A DNA stretch of 64,000 bases from Streptomyces bikiniensis (GCA_000716465.1 JNWL01000008.1:186001-250000); one strand, 5' to 3'; numbered from the stretch's first letter, positions 7,978-26,696 are shown. A program made the numbers and translations. Notes: generated by a model not told the origin, from the sequence alone.

Positions 7978-8826
7978 GTGTCTGACGCGAACCTGAACGA
8001 CGCCTTCGAGTCCGAGTCCGTCGAGGACGAGCTGGACATCGTCGAGGCCGCCGACGAGGACCGGGCCGACGCTGCTGACGACGCTGCGGACGAGGCCGCC
8101 GCCGACGAGACCGTCGAGGACGAGCTCGCCGAGGACGAGGCCGACGCCGACGAGGCCGCCGCCGAGGCCGGGGAAGAGACCGAGGAGGAGGCCGAGGAGG
8201 CCGCTCCGGTCGACCCGGTCGCCGCGCTCCGCGAGGAGCTGCGCACCCTTCCCGGCGAGTGGTACGTCATCCACACCTACGCGGGCTACGAGAAGCGCGT
8301 GAAGGCCAACCTGGAGCAGCGCGCCGTCTCGCTCAACGTCGAGGACTTCATCTACCAGGCCGAGGTCCCCGAGGAAGAGATCGTCCAGATCAAGGGCGGC
8401 GAGCGGAAGAACGTCAAGCAGAACAAGCTCCCCGGCTACGTGCTCGTCCGCATGGACCTCACGAACGAGTCCTGGGGCGTCGTCCGCAACACCCCCGGCG
8501 TCACCGGCTTCGTGGGCAACGCCTACGACCCGTACCCGCTGACCCTGGACGAGATCGTCAAGATGCTCGCCCCGGAGGCCGAGGAGAAGGCCGCCCGCGA
8601 AGCCGCCGAGGCCGAGGGCAAGCCGGCTCCGGCCCGCAAGCTGGAGGTCCAGGTCCTGGACTTCGAGGTCGGCGACTCGGTCACCGTCACCGACGGCCCC
8701 TTCGCCACCCTCCAGGCCACGATCAACGAGATCAACGCCGACTCGAAGAAGGTCAAGGGCCTCGTCGAGATCTTCGGCCGCGAGACCCCGGTCGAGCTCA
8801 GCTTCGACCAGATCCAGAAGAACTGA
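7978..8826 (+). CDS. nusG: Transcription termination/antitermination factor NusG
   Basis: NusG binds RNA polymerase and couples it to Rho or to ribosomal S10. The 282-residue product has an Asp/Glu/Ala-rich N-terminal extension of about 85 residues, then the NGN domain ([19 protein letters not shown]), an acidic/Ala linker, and the C-terminal KOW domain ([12 protein letters not shown] through VELSFDQI). Enterobacterial NusG is about 100 residues shorter; the difference is mainly the acidic extension, a feature of streptomycete NusG. The GTG start has a GCAGGAAG site. A strong terminator follows. Confidence 0.97.
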   Translation: MSDANLNDAFESESVEDELDIVEAADEDRADAADDAADEAAADETVEDELAEDEADADEAAAEAGEETEEEAEEAAPVDPVAALREELRTLPGEWYVIHTYAGYEKRVKANLEQRAVSLNVEDFIYQAEVPEEEIVQIKGGERKNVKQNKLPGYVLVRMDLTNESWGVVRNTPGVTGFVGNAYDPYPLTLDEIVKMLAPEAEEKAAREAAEAEGKPAPARKLEVQVLDFEVGDSVTVTDGPFATLQATINEINADSKKVKGLVEIFGRETPVELSFDQIQKN

Positions 8827-8844
8827 TCCCACGGTTTTCCGACC

Positions 8845-8888
8845 AGGTCAGAGTGGCTGTCGCAGCCGCTCTGACCTGCTCGGTTTTT
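8845..8888 (+). terminator. Rho-independent terminator of secE-nusG
   Basis: AGGTCAGAGTGGCTG pairs with CAGCCGCTCTGACCT (one G-T) around the loop TCG, with extra outer CCGA/TCGG pairing and a five-T run at 8884-8888. This is one of the clearest terminators in the window. Confidence 0.92.
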
Positions 8889-8984
8889 AGCCGCACGTGT
8901 ATACCCGTTATCGTGGTGCGGTATGCCTCCATCCGGATGTCCGGGTGGCGGGCTGAACACTCTCACTAGGACCCGGAGAGAGCA

Positions 8985-9419
8985 ATGCCTCCCAAGAAGA
9001 AGAAGGTCACGGGGCTGATCAAGCTCCAGATCAACGCCGGTGCGGCCAACCCGGCCCCGCCGGTCGGCCCCGCGCTGGGTCAGCACGGCGTCAACATCAT
9101 GGAGTTCTGCAAGGCCTACAACGCCGCGACCGAGTCGCAGCGCGGCATGGTCGTGCCGGTGGAGATCACGGTCTACGAGGACCGTTCCTTCACCTTCATC
9201 ACCAAGACCCCGCCGGCCGCGAAGCTGATCCTCAAGGCCGCTGGTGTGGACAAGGGCTCCGGCGAGCCGCACAAGACCAAGGTCGCCAAGCTCACGGCCG
9301 CCCAGGTCCGCGAGATCGCCTCGGTCAAGCTCCCCGACCTGAACGCCAACGACCTCGACGCCGCGTCGAAGATCATCGCCGGCACCGCCCGTTCCATGGG
9401 CATCACGGTCGAGGGCTGA
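8985..9419 (+). CDS. rplK: 50S ribosomal protein L11
   Basis: L11 forms the GTPase-associated centre with 23S rRNA and L10/L12 and is needed for RelA activation. The product is 144 residues, starts with a [15 protein letters not shown] segment, and has the conserved proline-rich [13 protein letters not shown]. The ATG at 8985 follows a GGAGAGAG site. rplA follows after 79 bases with its own GAG-rich site. A nearby TATCGT (8909-8914) could be a promoter -10, but its -35 is weak. Confidence 0.98.
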
Positions 9420-9498
9420 TCACCCCCCTCGTGATCCAGTGGTAGGACCAAGCGCTGGTCCGCACCACGACTCCACACCTGAACCAACAGGAGAAGAA

Positions 9499-10227
9499 GT
9501 GAAGCGCAGCAAGGCTCTCCGCGGCGCGGACGCCAAGGTCGACCGCGAGCGGAACTACGCTCCCCTCGAGGCCGTCCGTCTCGCCAAGGACACCGCCACC
9601 ACGAAGTTCGACGGCACCGTCGAGGTCGCCTTCCGCCTGGGTGTCGACCCGCGCAAGGCCGACCAGATGGTCCGTGGCACCGTGAACCTCCCGCACGGCA
9701 CCGGCAAGACCGCCCGGGTCCTGGTCTTCGCGACCGGTGAGCGTGCCGAGGCCGCGATCGCCGCGGGCGCCGACATCGTCGGCTCCGACGAGCTCATCGA
9801 CGAGATCTCCAAGGGCAACCGCCTGAACGAGTTCGACGCCGTGGTGGCCACTCCGGACCTCATGGGCAAGGTCGGCCGCCTCGGCCGCGTCCTCGGCCCG
9901 CGTGGTCTCATGCCGAACCCCAAGGTCGGCACCGTCACCCCCGATGTCGCCAAGGCTGTCAACGACATCAAGGGCGGCAAGATCGAGTTCCGCGTCGACA
10001 AGCACTCGAACCTGCACTTCATCATCGGCAAGGTCTCCTTCGACGAGACGAAGCTGGTCGAGAACTACGCCGCGGCCCTGGAGGAGATCCTCCGTCTGAA
10101 GCCGTCCGCCGCCAAGGGACGCTACATCAAGAAGGCGACCCTGACGACGACGATGGGCCCCGGCATCCCGCTGGACTCCAACCGCACCCGCAACCTCCTC
10201 GTCGAGGAGGACCCGGCCGCGGTCTGA
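9499..10227 (+). CDS. rplA: 50S ribosomal protein L1
   Basis: L1 forms the mobile stalk at the E site and helps release deacylated tRNA; in many bacteria it also represses its own operon. The product is 242 residues with the conserved [17 protein letters not shown] and GTVTPDV signatures. The GTG at 9499 was chosen over an upstream in-frame ATG (9439) because of the CAGGAGAAG ribosome site and family length. It ends the rplKA unit before a long terminator stem. Confidence 0.98.
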   Translation: MKRSKALRGADAKVDRERNYAPLEAVRLAKDTATTKFDGTVEVAFRLGVDPRKADQMVRGTVNLPHGTGKTARVLVFATGERAEAAIAAGADIVGSDELIDEISKGNRLNEFDAVVATPDLMGKVGRLGRVLGPRGLMPNPKVGTVTPDVAKAVNDIKGGKIEFRVDKHSNLHFIIGKVSFDETKLVENYAAALEEILRLKPSAAKGRYIKKATLTTTMGPGIPLDSNRTRNLLVEEDPAAV

Positions 10228-10252
10228 GCCCCATCGGCTCGCTGAAGTGGTC

Positions 10253-10294
10253 AGCCGGCCCCGTACCTCTCCGGAGGTGCGGGGCCGGCTCTTT
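10253..10294 (+). terminator. Terminator of rplK-rplA
   Basis: A 17-pair stem (10253-10269 with 10274-10290, one G-T pair) and a four-base loop, followed by CTTTG. It starts 25 bases after the rplA stop. Confidence 0.85.
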
Positions 10295-10353
10295 GCTACG
10301 GTCCGAGAGATCGTGAAGAACTGAACGACATGAACGACCAGGGGTGGGGAACC

Positions 10354-11353
10354 ATGAGCAAGTCCGCATGGAAGCGCGCGGGCGTCGTCCTGACGGCAGC
10401 CGCCGTCGTGACGGGCCTCGCGGGCTGTCAGGACGACGGCGGGGACAAGGGGGAGAAGAAGGCGGCGGCTCCGGCCCCCGCCACGACGCCCGCCGCGCCG
10501 CGGACGCAGACCCTCGGCGAGGCCACGGAGGTCATCCGGGCCGCGTACACGAAGACCGCCGGGGCCAAGGCCGCCAAGGTGAAGATGACGATGAGCATGA
10601 CCGGCCTCGGGGAGGAGTCCGGCACGGCCGAGATGACCGGCGTCCAGGGCTGGAACCCCGCGGTGATGGACATCACCATGAAGGGCTCCCTGCTCACCGC
10701 GGGCGACCCGGGCGCCCCGGAGCAGTCCCGCATGATCATCCTCGACGACGTCACGTACGTGGACATGGGCGCCGAGAAGGCCGCCGAGCGGGACGGCAAG
10801 CGCTGGATGAAGCTGGACACGAAGGCCGCCGCCGAGGCTTCCGGCGACCCGGCGACGCAGAAGCAGATGACCGGCGGAGCTCTGGGGAACATGAACCAGG
10901 ACCCGGCGCAGCAGCTCGCCCTGCTGCTCGACTCCCCGGACCTCAAGCACGTGGGGGCCGAGAAGATCAACGGCATGGAGACGCAGCACTACAAGGGCAC
11001 GCTCACCTTCGAGCAGATGCTCAAGGCCAACAAGACGTCCGAGCTCCTCTCCAAGAAGGACCACGACGCCCTCATAGCCGCCGTGAAGCTGGCCGGGCTC
11101 AAGGGGTACGACACCGAGGTCTGGGTCAACGAGGACGGCTACCCGGCCCGTATGAACGTCGACATGAACATGGGCTTCGGCTCGATGAAGCTCCGCGCCG
11201 ACTACAGCGACTACGGCACCGCGACCGCCGTCAAGGCCCCGCCGGCCAAGGACACCTACGACCTCCTCGAGATGCTGAAGGAGCTGGAAAGGCCTGGAAG
11301 GCACGGAGGGGCTGGAAGGGCTGGAGGAGCCGGAAGGGCTGACGGAGGGCTGA
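10354..11353 (+). CDS. Secreted lipoprotein (LppX/LolA-like), probable 1-base frameshift near the 3' end
   Basis: The ATG at 10354 follows a GGGGTGGGG site and starts a lipoprotein signal peptide ([17 protein letters not shown]) with lipobox LAGC. A low-complexity Ala/Pro linker and a domain of about 240 residues follow, resembling LppX/LolA-type beta-sheet lipoproteins. After codon 312 the frame loses coding character: GGAAAGG at 11287-11293 appears to contain one extra base. The +1 frame (11291-11353) then reads a Glu/Gly-rich tail, [16 protein letters not shown], with G/C at most third positions and a proper TGA. As printed, the original frame has no stop and runs open into rplJ. Natural mutation, sequencing error and programmed shift are all possible. 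Confidence 0.8.
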
Positions 11354-11379
11354 TTTGCCCCTGGCCGACCCGGTCACGT

Positions 11380-11604
11380 ACTCTTCCACAGAAGCCAAAG
11401 ACCGCTGGTCGTCTCTGCGCCCGTTCGGGTGCGGTGGCCGAAGGATTCGCTGAGAGATGCGAACGACCCGCGCAGGTGACTGTGGAAGAGTTCCCGATTC
11501 CTTGTGAAACGGTCGAGCTGAGCCCCGTGCGCCTGCGCCCGGGGCGTTTTGTTTTGTTCAGCCCCTTCCGAGCGGTCCCATCACCCGGAAGGAGGCCGAC
11601 GCTT
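11380..11604 (+). promoter_or_regulatory. rplJ leader (L10-type autoregulatory leader candidate)
   Basis: About 220 untranslated bases precede rplJ. They include a structured stretch (11440-11530) and CCCCGTGCGCCTGCGCCCGGGGCG, which can fold as a GC-rich hairpin before a T-rich GTTTTGTTTTG. In bacteria L10 complexed with L12 binds such leaders to repress rplJL. I place the element by position and structure only; I did not identify the kink-turn base by base. Confidence 0.5.
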
Positions 11605-12135
11605 ATGGCAAGGCCCGACAAGGCTGCCTCGGTGGCCGAGCTGGAGGACCAGTTCCGCAGCTCGAACGCCGCTGTGCTGACCGAGTACCGGGGTCTCACC
11701 GTCGCGCAGCTCAAGACGCTGCGTCGTTCGCTCGGTGAGAACGCCCAGTACGCCGTGGTGAAGAACACGCTGACCAAGATTGCGGCCAACCAGGCCGGGA
11801 TCACCGCGCTGGACGAGCACTTCGCTGGTCCGACCGCGGTCGCCTTCGTCACCGGTGACCCGGTGGAGTCGGCGAAGGCCCTGCGTGACTTCGCCAAGGA
11901 GAACCCGAACCTCATCATCAAGGGCGGTGTCCTTGACGGTAAGGCGCTCTCCGCGGATGAGATCAAGAAGCTCGCGGACCTCGAGTCCCGCGAGGTTCTG
12001 CTCAGCAAGCTGGCCGGCGCGTTCAAGGGCAAGCAGTCCCAGACTGCCTCGCTCTTCCAGGCGCTGCCGTCGAAGTTCGTCCGCACCGCGGAGGCGCTTC
12101 GCGTCAAGCTCGCCGAGCAGGGCGGTGCCGAGTAA
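11605..12135 (+). CDS. rplJ: 50S ribosomal protein L10
   Basis: L10 anchors the L12 dimers of the stalk that recruits translational GTPases. The product is 176 residues with the conserved [17 protein letters not shown] region and the VVKNTL motif. The ATG at 11605 has a very strong GGAAGGAGG site (11587-11595). The same frame is open back into the upstream lipoprotein gene, but the ribosome site and exact family length fix this start. rplL follows after 113 bases. Confidence 0.98.
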   Translation: MARPDKAASVAELEDQFRSSNAAVLTEYRGLTVAQLKTLRRSLGENAQYAVVKNTLTKIAANQAGITALDEHFAGPTAVAFVTGDPVESAKALRDFAKENPNLIIKGGVLDGKALSADEIKKLADLESREVLLSKLAGAFKGKQSQTASLFQALPSKFVRTAEALRVKLAEQGGAE

Positions 12136-12248
12136 CTCGGCTCGCGCATTGACCCGCGCCGCCTAGCGCGCGGGTCGCAGCGGGCCGACAGTACGCCCGC
12201 CTCTACATACATCCGGCACCTGCCGAATTAGTGGAAGGATCGCCCATC

Positions 12249-12632
12249 ATGGCGAAGCTCTCTCAGGACGACCTCCTCGCCCAGTTCGAGGAGATGACCC
12301 TCATCGAGCTCTCCGAGTTCGTGAAGGCCTTCGAGGAGAAGTTCGACGTCACCGCCGCCGCGGCCGTCGCCGTCGCCGGTCCGGCCGGCCCGGGCGCCCC
12401 GGCCGAGGTCGCCGAGGAGAAGGACGAGTTCGACGTCATCCTCACCGGCGCCGGTGACAAGAAGATCCAGGTCATCAAGGTCGTGCGTGAGCTGACCTCC
12501 CTGGGCCTGAAGGAGGCCAAGGACCTCGTCGACGGCACCCCGAAGCCGGTCCTCGAGAAGGTCAACAAGGAGGCCGCTGACAAGGCCGCCGAGGCCCTCA
12601 AGGGCGCCGGTGCCTCCGTCGAGGTCAAGTAA
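12249..12632 (+). CDS. rplL: 50S ribosomal protein L7/L12
   Basis: The multicopy stalk protein that contacts EF-Tu and EF-G. The product is 127 residues: an N-terminal dimerisation domain ([21 protein letters not shown]), an Ala/Gly/Pro hinge near residues 38-55, and the C-terminal factor-binding domain ([26 protein letters not shown]). ATG 12249 was chosen over ATG 12231 for family length and its GGAAGGA site. Confidence 0.98.
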   Translation: MAKLSQDDLLAQFEEMTLIELSEFVKAFEEKFDVTAAAAVAVAGPAGPGAPAEVAEEKDEFDVILTGAGDKKIQVIKVVRELTSLGLKEAKDLVDGTPKPVLEKVNKEAADKAAEALKGAGASVEVK

Positions 12633-12682
12633 CACCTCCTCGGGTCACGAGCTGACTCCGGTCCCCGTGTAACGCGGGGGCC

Positions 12683-12720
12683 CCGAAGGGCGATCATCCA
12701 CATGGGTGGTCGCCTTTCGG
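12683..12720 (+). terminator. Attenuator/terminator between rplL and rpoB
   Basis: An 18-pair stem (12683-12700 with 12703-12720, with several G-T pairs) and a two-base loop. It lies 50 bases past rplL. No long T-run follows, so partial termination that lowers rpoBC relative to rplJL is plausible. Confidence 0.75.
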
Positions 12721-12969
12721 CGTTCCCGGGTACGGGCGTGGCGGGCGTCCGGAGGGGCGCCGGAAGCGGAGTATGGTGATCTTCGCCGTGCGCCCCGCGG
12801 GACGGGGCCCCTTGACGAACCGCACGCAGCGCGCAATTCTCAGGACGCGTCGTCACAACGATCCGTATCCGAGGCATGGATCGACGGCGGAACGGGCAGT
12901 ATCGAGGTGCGCCGCACGGCGCGAGGTAGCGCGGAGTTGAGAGCAACGAGGGTCGCGAAGAACTCGCCC

Positions 12970-12998
12970 TGGACATCAGTGAGCCAAGTGGCTACACT
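12970..12998 (+). promoter_or_regulatory. Promoter of rpoB
   Basis: TGGACA (12970-12975) and TACACT (12993-12998) are 17 bases apart, a good vegetative promoter. It sits within the 547-base rplL-rpoB gap, leaving a leader of roughly 175 bases before the rpoB start. Apart from the attenuator and this promoter, I see no gene in that gap. Confidence 0.7.
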
Positions 12999-13179
12999 GA
13001 CCCTTTGCGCTGCCTGTTAGCTGCCCCCTGCCCGTCACCAGGGGCATACCTTCGCATCCGTTTCATCGGCCGACCCCTTCTGACCTGGCCTTTCGGTCAT
13101 TTCAGGAAACGTCTGCCCTGAAGCTCTGCTGGGGACCGGTACGCGCGTAGTGAGTCCGAGCCCTCGGAAGGACCCCCTC

Positions 13180-16662
<3,483 letters not shown>

Positions 16663-16762
16663 CGGGAGTCCGGCCGGGGGGACCCGTACAGGTCCCCCCG
16701 CCGGCCCCAGGACCCCCGTATCAGACCCACAGCCTTACAACCCTGAGAGGGATTGACGCATA

Positions 16763-20662
<3,900 letters not shown>

Positions 20663-20682
20663 GGGTCGTCCGTCTGACGAAA

Positions 20683-20720
20683 AAGCCCCCCGCCGCTCCG
20701 AGAGGAGCGGCGGGGGGCTT
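20683..20720. terminator. Bidirectional terminator between rpoC and the YfhO-like gene
   Basis: A perfect 17-pair stem (20683-20699 with 20704-20720) and the GAGA tetraloop. A-rich bases lie to the left, giving a T-tract on the minus strand, and CTTCTTCG to the right. It serves the convergent rpoC and yfhO-like transcripts. Confidence 0.93.
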
Positions 20721-20782
20721 CTTCGTGTGCGTGCCGTACGGCCTTCCTCCCCCGGGGGCGGGGCCCCGGGGGAGGGGGGAGG

Positions 20783-23197
20783 TCACTCCGCCGGTGCGCC
20801 GGTACGGGCCCGGCGGCGGGCGACCACGGTGACGGCGATCAGGGTGAGCAGGGCCAGGGCCGAGGCCGCCAGACCGGGCAGGAAGCCCTTGGGCGTGAAG
20901 GTGCAGGAGACCTTCTCGGCGCCGGAGGAGAGGTCCAGGGCCACCAGGCCGTGGAACTCCTTCCGGGGGGCCGAGCACTGCCAGCCGGGGACGTCGGTCA
21001 TGGCGAACACGGCGGTGCCGGTGCTGCCGGCGGGCAGGACGGCCTCGATGGTGTGGCCGCCGGCCTTCACCTCGGTGGCCCCGGTGGCGGTGAGGGTCCG
21101 CACGGCCCTGTCGAGGGCGGAGCGGTCCAGGCAGCCGATCGGGTACTCCGGGGCGTCGGCGTCGCTCCTGGTCCTGACGGTGGCCTCGACGGTGCCGTTC
21201 GCGGGGACCGGGCCCAGCCCGACGACCCCGGTGAGGCGGTCTTCGAGGTGCAGGGCGGTGCCGGCGGCGGTGAGGGTGCCCTTGAGGGCGGGGGAGTACC
21301 AGTAGGCCTCGGTGCCGGGGCGGCAGGTCGCGGTGTACGTCCGGGTGGTGCCGGCGTCGGTGCGGGTCGTGCGGGGCACCTGGTACACGGCGCTGCCCAG
21401 GACGTCCTCCTGGTGGGCCCAGACGCTGCCGGCCGGGGCGGGCGACGTGAAGGCGGCGCCGCGGACGGTCACGAGCGGGGGCGCGGGGAAGGTCCGGCCG
21501 GCCCAGGCGTTCTTCTTCCCGGGGACCGGGGCGACCCGGGCGCCGATGGAGAAGACGGCGTCCAGGACCGGGTTGTCGGCGCCGAAGAAGGTGCGGCCGT
21601 CGTTCTTGTAGCCGTAGCCCAGCGGCTCCAGGGCCCGGAAGGTGGTCTCGGGCAGGTAGCTGCTGTAGTACTGCGGGCCCTCCGCCCGGAGGGCGAGCGC
21701 GTCGTTGTACGAGGTCTGCGGCTGGCCCGAGTCCGTCCGGTACGCGGGCCAGCCGTCCACGGAGCGGACGGCGTCGAAGTGCGCGGCGATCGACTTGCTC
21801 GACGTGACGGCCGGCTTGGCCCACCGCTCCCGGACCCGCTTCTCGTCCGCGTTGAAGGCGGACAGGGCGGACTCGGCGAAGACGACGCCGGCCATCAGCA
21901 CGGCGGCGACCGGTATCAGGACGCGCCGGCGCTCGCCCGCTCCCAGCAGGAGCAGCGCGAGCAGGGACAGCGCGCCGCCGCCCAGGACCGCGTACCAGGT
22001 CTCCACCGAGAAGTCGTCGGTGTTCCGGAGCAGGAAGGTGGCCGCGACCATGATCCCCGTCGCGATCGCCAGGTGCAGCGGGCGCGGGCGGTGGGCCAGC
22101 GACAGCCAGGCCAGGATCACCAGCAGCCCGCTGAACACGAAGGCCTCGCGGTACGGGTTGCCGTTCGGGACCGCGAGGCCGTGCCAGACGTACTGGGTCG
22201 GCGGGAACTGGAACGAGGCCGCCACCAGCACCACGGCCAGGCCCCACGCCAGTCGCGTCTTCTTCGCGATCGCGGAGTTCATCAGGAAGGCGAGCGCCAG
22301 GATCAGGCCCAGGGAGGCGATGTAGAGCCTCGGTCGGCCGCCCCAGAGGTGGGTGGCGGGCAGCATCCCGGTGAGGAAGACGTCCAGCCGCTGCGGGTCG
22401 AACTCGGCCGCCTTGGTGGGCTGGGCGGCGCCGCTGGAGAGGAAGGCGGGGAGCAGCAGCGGCAGGGTGAGCAGGATGCCGGTGGCGGCCGCGGTGGCGG
22501 CCCGGAACAGGGCGCGCAGCCGCTGCCGGCCGGTCATGTCCAGGGTGACGAGGCGGACGGCCAGCAGGACGCAGGCCGCCATCGTCGCCATCATCCCGGT
22601 GTAGAAGTTGCCCAGCCAGGCCAGCGCCACGAGCAGGGTGACGCCCGGCCAGCGCCGCTCCTCCAGGCACCACTCGACGGCGATCCCCAGCAGGGGGAGC
22701 GCGACCAGGCCCCACAGCCACATCGGGATGTACGAGGCGTCGCTGAGCGCCCACCCGCACAGTCCGTACGCCGCGCCGAGCACTCCGCGCTGCCACCAGG
22801 GGCCCGGCACGAGCCGGCCCAGGTAGACGGCCATCACCGCGGCGGCCAGGCCCATGGTGAGCGGGGAGACGGCGAAGACCACCAGGTCCACGTGGTTCCG
22901 CGGCACCAGGGTCACCAGCCAGGAGAACGGGTTGCCCAGGTAGGTGTGGTAGTCGGACAGGAACTGCTGTCCGAAGGCCCCCCGCCAGGTGAACAGCGCG
23001 TCACCGGCGGCCTGCCCGTGCACCAGGTCCCAGAGCGCCCGGTGGAAGGGGATGTACTGGTTGGCCTGGTCGTTGATGGCCCGCCCGGTGTTCCCGAAGG
23101 GGAAGCTGCCGCGCAGCGCCCACGCCGTGCAGAACGCTACGGAGGTGAGGGCGAAGGCGAGCAGGGGGGCGTACAGCCGCTTGATCCGGCTCGCCAA
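20783..23197 (-). CDS. YfhO-family multispanning membrane protein
   Basis: This 804-residue membrane protein has roughly a dozen hydrophobic helices in its first 450 residues, then a large extracytoplasmic region and a final helix (LAASALALLTLIAVTVVA) before an Arg-rich tail. The N-terminal topology and the DYHTYLGNPFSWL and GNPYREAF-type motifs match the YfhO family, which is related to GT-C glycosyltransferases and linked to lipoteichoic or polysaccharide glycosylation in Firmicutes; its role here is not established. The TTG start at 23197 has an AGGGAG site seven bases upstream. It is transcribed against its neighbours, between rpoC and rpsL. Confidence 0.85.
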   Translation of the reverse strand: MASRIKRLYAPLLAFALTSVAFCTAWALRGSFPFGNTGRAINDQANQYIPFHRALWDLVHGQAAGDALFTWRGAFGQQFLSDYHTYLGNPFSWLVTLVPRNHVDLVVFAVSPLTMGLAAAVMAVYLGRLVPGPWWQRGVLGAAYGLCGWALSDASYIPMWLWGLVALPLLGIAVEWCLEERRWPGVTLLVALAWLGNFYTGMMATMAACVLLAVRLVTLDMTGRQRLRALFRAATAAATGILLTLPLLLPAFLSSGAAQPTKAAEFDPQRLDVFLTGMLPATHLWGGRPRLYIASLGLILALAFLMNSAIAKKTRLAWGLAVVLVAASFQFPPTQYVWHGLAVPNGNPYREAFVFSGLLVILAWLSLAHRPRPLHLAIATGIMVAATFLLRNTDDFSVETWYAVLGGGALSLLALLLLGAGERRRVLIPVAAVLMAGVVFAESALSAFNADEKRVRERWAKPAVTSSKSIAAHFDAVRSVDGWPAYRTDSGQPQTSYNDALALRAEGPQYYSSYLPETTFRALEPLGYGYKNDGRTFFGADNPVLDAVFSIGARVAPVPGKKNAWAGRTFPAPPLVTVRGAAFTSPAPAGSVWAHQEDVLGSAVYQVPRTTRTDAGTTRTYTATCRPGTEAYWYSPALKGTLTAAGTALHLEDRLTGVVGLGPVPANGTVEATVRTRSDADAPEYPIGCLDRSALDRAVRTLTATGATEVKAGGHTIEAVLPAGSTGTAVFAMTDVPGWQCSAPRKEFHGLVALDLSSGAEKVSCTFTPKGFLPGLAASALALLTLIAVTVVARRRARTGAPAE

Positions 23198-23311
23198 TGT
23201 GTAGCTCCCTGAAACTCGATACGATGACTCGTTCGGACAGTTTAGGTGTCGGCCCGGAGGGCCCCGCCGGGCGCCCGGGGCCGGTGCGCGCAGGGGTCCT
23301 GGGCATTTGTT

Positions 23312-23340
23312 TTGACCGGAGTCCGTGCGATAGGTACGCT
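23312..23340 (+). promoter_or_regulatory. Promoter of the str operon (rpsL)
   Basis: TTGACC (23312-23317) and TACGCT (23335-23340), 17 bases apart, match the vegetative consensus well. The predicted leader to rpsL is about 190 bases. This is the main feature of the 337-base gap between the yfhO-like gene and rpsL. Confidence 0.75.
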
Positions 23341-23459
23341 CAAGCCTTGTGCCTGGGGTGTGCCTGGGCTCGTGTGCGTGTCCTCAACCGCACGGCGAGT
23401 TCTGCACCGGCCACCGTGGTCCGCGCTTTTTCCCGCCGTCGGCGGGGGTCCGCGAGATT

Positions 23460-23484
23460 CGACACACCCGACCGCGTGGGTCGG
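23460..23484 (+). promoter_or_regulatory. 25-base leader element shared with the S10 operon (str copy)
   Basis: The sequence is CGACACACCCGACC followed by GCGTGGGTCGG. It is identical to 32041-32065 at 24 of 25 positions. It contains a six-pair hairpin, CCGACC with GGTCGG around GCGTG. It lies in the predicted rpsL leader, 51 bases before the start codon. A regulatory RNA or protein-binding element is inferred. Confidence 0.65.
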
Positions 23485-23534
23485 TGAATGTTCCAGGTTA
23501 GTTTTACCGACGGCACACAGAAACCGGAGAAGTA

Positions 23535-23906
23535 GTGCCTACGATCCAGCAGCTGGTCCGCAAGGGCCGGCAGGACAAGGTCGAGAAGAACAAGACGCCC
23601 GCACTCGAGGGTTCCCCTCAGCGTCGCGGCGTCTGCACGCGTGTGTTCACGACCACCCCGAAGAAGCCGAACTCGGCCCTCCGCAAGGTCGCGCGTGTGC
23701 GTCTGACCTCCGGCATCGAGGTCACGGCCTACATCCCGGGTGAGGGTCACAACCTGCAGGAGCACTCCATCGTGCTCGTGCGCGGTGGCCGTGTGAAGGA
23801 CCTGCCGGGTGTTCGCTACAAGATCATCCGCGGTTCCCTCGACACGCAGGGCGTCAAGAACCGTAAGCAGGCTCGCAGCCGCTACGGCGCCAAGAAGGAG
23901 AAGTAA
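23535..23906 (+). CDS. rpsL: 30S ribosomal protein S12
   Basis: S12 lies at the decoding centre and controls accuracy. The product is 123 residues. Lys43 (TPKKPNS) and Lys88 (RVKDLPG), the classic streptomycin-resistance positions, are both wild type. The GTG start has a CGGAGAAG site. It is the first gene of the str operon; rpsG follows after two bases. Confidence 0.99.
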   Translation: MPTIQQLVRKGRQDKVEKNKTPALEGSPQRRGVCTRVFTTTPKKPNSALRKVARVRLTSGIEVTAYIPGEGHNLQEHSIVLVRGGRVKDLPGVRYKIIRGSLDTQGVKNRKQARSRYGAKKEK

Positions 23907-23908
23907 GA

Positions 23909-24379
23909 ATGCCTCGTAAGGGCCCCGCCCCGAAGCGCCCGGTCATCATCGACCCGGTCTACAGCTCTCCTCTTGTCACCTCGCTGATCAACAAGATCCT
24001 GCTGGACGGCAAGCGTTCCACCGCCGAGCGCATCGTGTACGGCGCCATGGAGGGTCTTCGCGAGAAGACCGGCCAGGACCCGGTCATCACGCTGAAGCGC
24101 GCGCTGGAGAACGTCAAGCCGGCCCTCGAGGTCAAGTCCCGCCGTGTCGGTGGCGCCACCTACCAGGTGCCGATCGAGGTCAAGCCGGGCCGCGCGTCCA
24201 CGCTCGCCCTCCGCTGGCTCGTCGGTTACTCCCGCGCCCGCCGCGAGAAGACGATGACCGAGCGCCTCATGAACGAGCTCCTCGACGCCTCGAACGGCCT
24301 CGGTGCTGCCGTCAAGAAGCGTGAGGACACGCACAAGATGGCCGAGTCCAACAAGGCCTTCGCGCACTACCGCTGGTAG
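23909..24379 (+). CDS. rpsG: 30S ribosomal protein S7
   Basis: S7 nucleates assembly of the 30S head and contacts E-site tRNA. The product is 156 residues with the conserved start [11 protein letters not shown] and the [15 protein letters not shown] region. The start is two bases past the rpsL stop, so translation is probably coupled. In E. coli S7 represses the str operon; whether this holds here is unknown. Confidence 0.99.
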   Translation: MPRKGPAPKRPVIIDPVYSSPLVTSLINKILLDGKRSTAERIVYGAMEGLREKTGQDPVITLKRALENVKPALEVKSRRVGGATYQVPIEVKPGRASTLALRWLVGYSRARREKTMTERLMNELLDASNGLGAAVKKREDTHKMAESNKAFAHYRW

Positions 24380-24418
24380 TCGCAACCCACATCGAGACCG
24401 AGAGAAGACTGAGCCGAT

Positions 24419-26545
<2,127 letters not shown>

Positions 26546-26575
26546 CTCTTCCGAGTCCACGCTTTAGGCTTGACA

Positions 26576-26630
26576 CCAGTCACCGGGGCCCGGCCCCCGA
26601 AACCCGAGGAATCGGGCCCCGGTTGACTGG
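26576..26630 (+). terminator. Large hairpin between fusA and tuf
   Basis: The arms at 26576-26592 and 26613-26630 pair over 17 positions with one bulged base; the loop has 20 bases. No T-run follows. It may attenuate read-through into tuf or mark the leader of a tuf-specific transcript. TTGACA just upstream (26570-26575) has no -10 at usable spacing. Confidence 0.6.
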
Positions 26631-26696
26631 CATCCCAGCAAAGATCACCTGGCGCCGATGAAGCAAGGCGTTCAGAACCACTCCAGGAGGACCCCA

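Noticed and set aside
10330..12135. A genuine lipoprotein-L10 fusion gene
   Set aside because: L10 has its own strong ribosome site and exact family start at 11605, and the coding signature shifts frame near 11290; the open frame across the leader is better explained by a frameshift.
26570..26575. TTGACA upstream of tuf as a promoter -35
   Set aside because: No TANNNT hexamer occurs 16-19 bases downstream; the position falls in the loop of the large hairpin.
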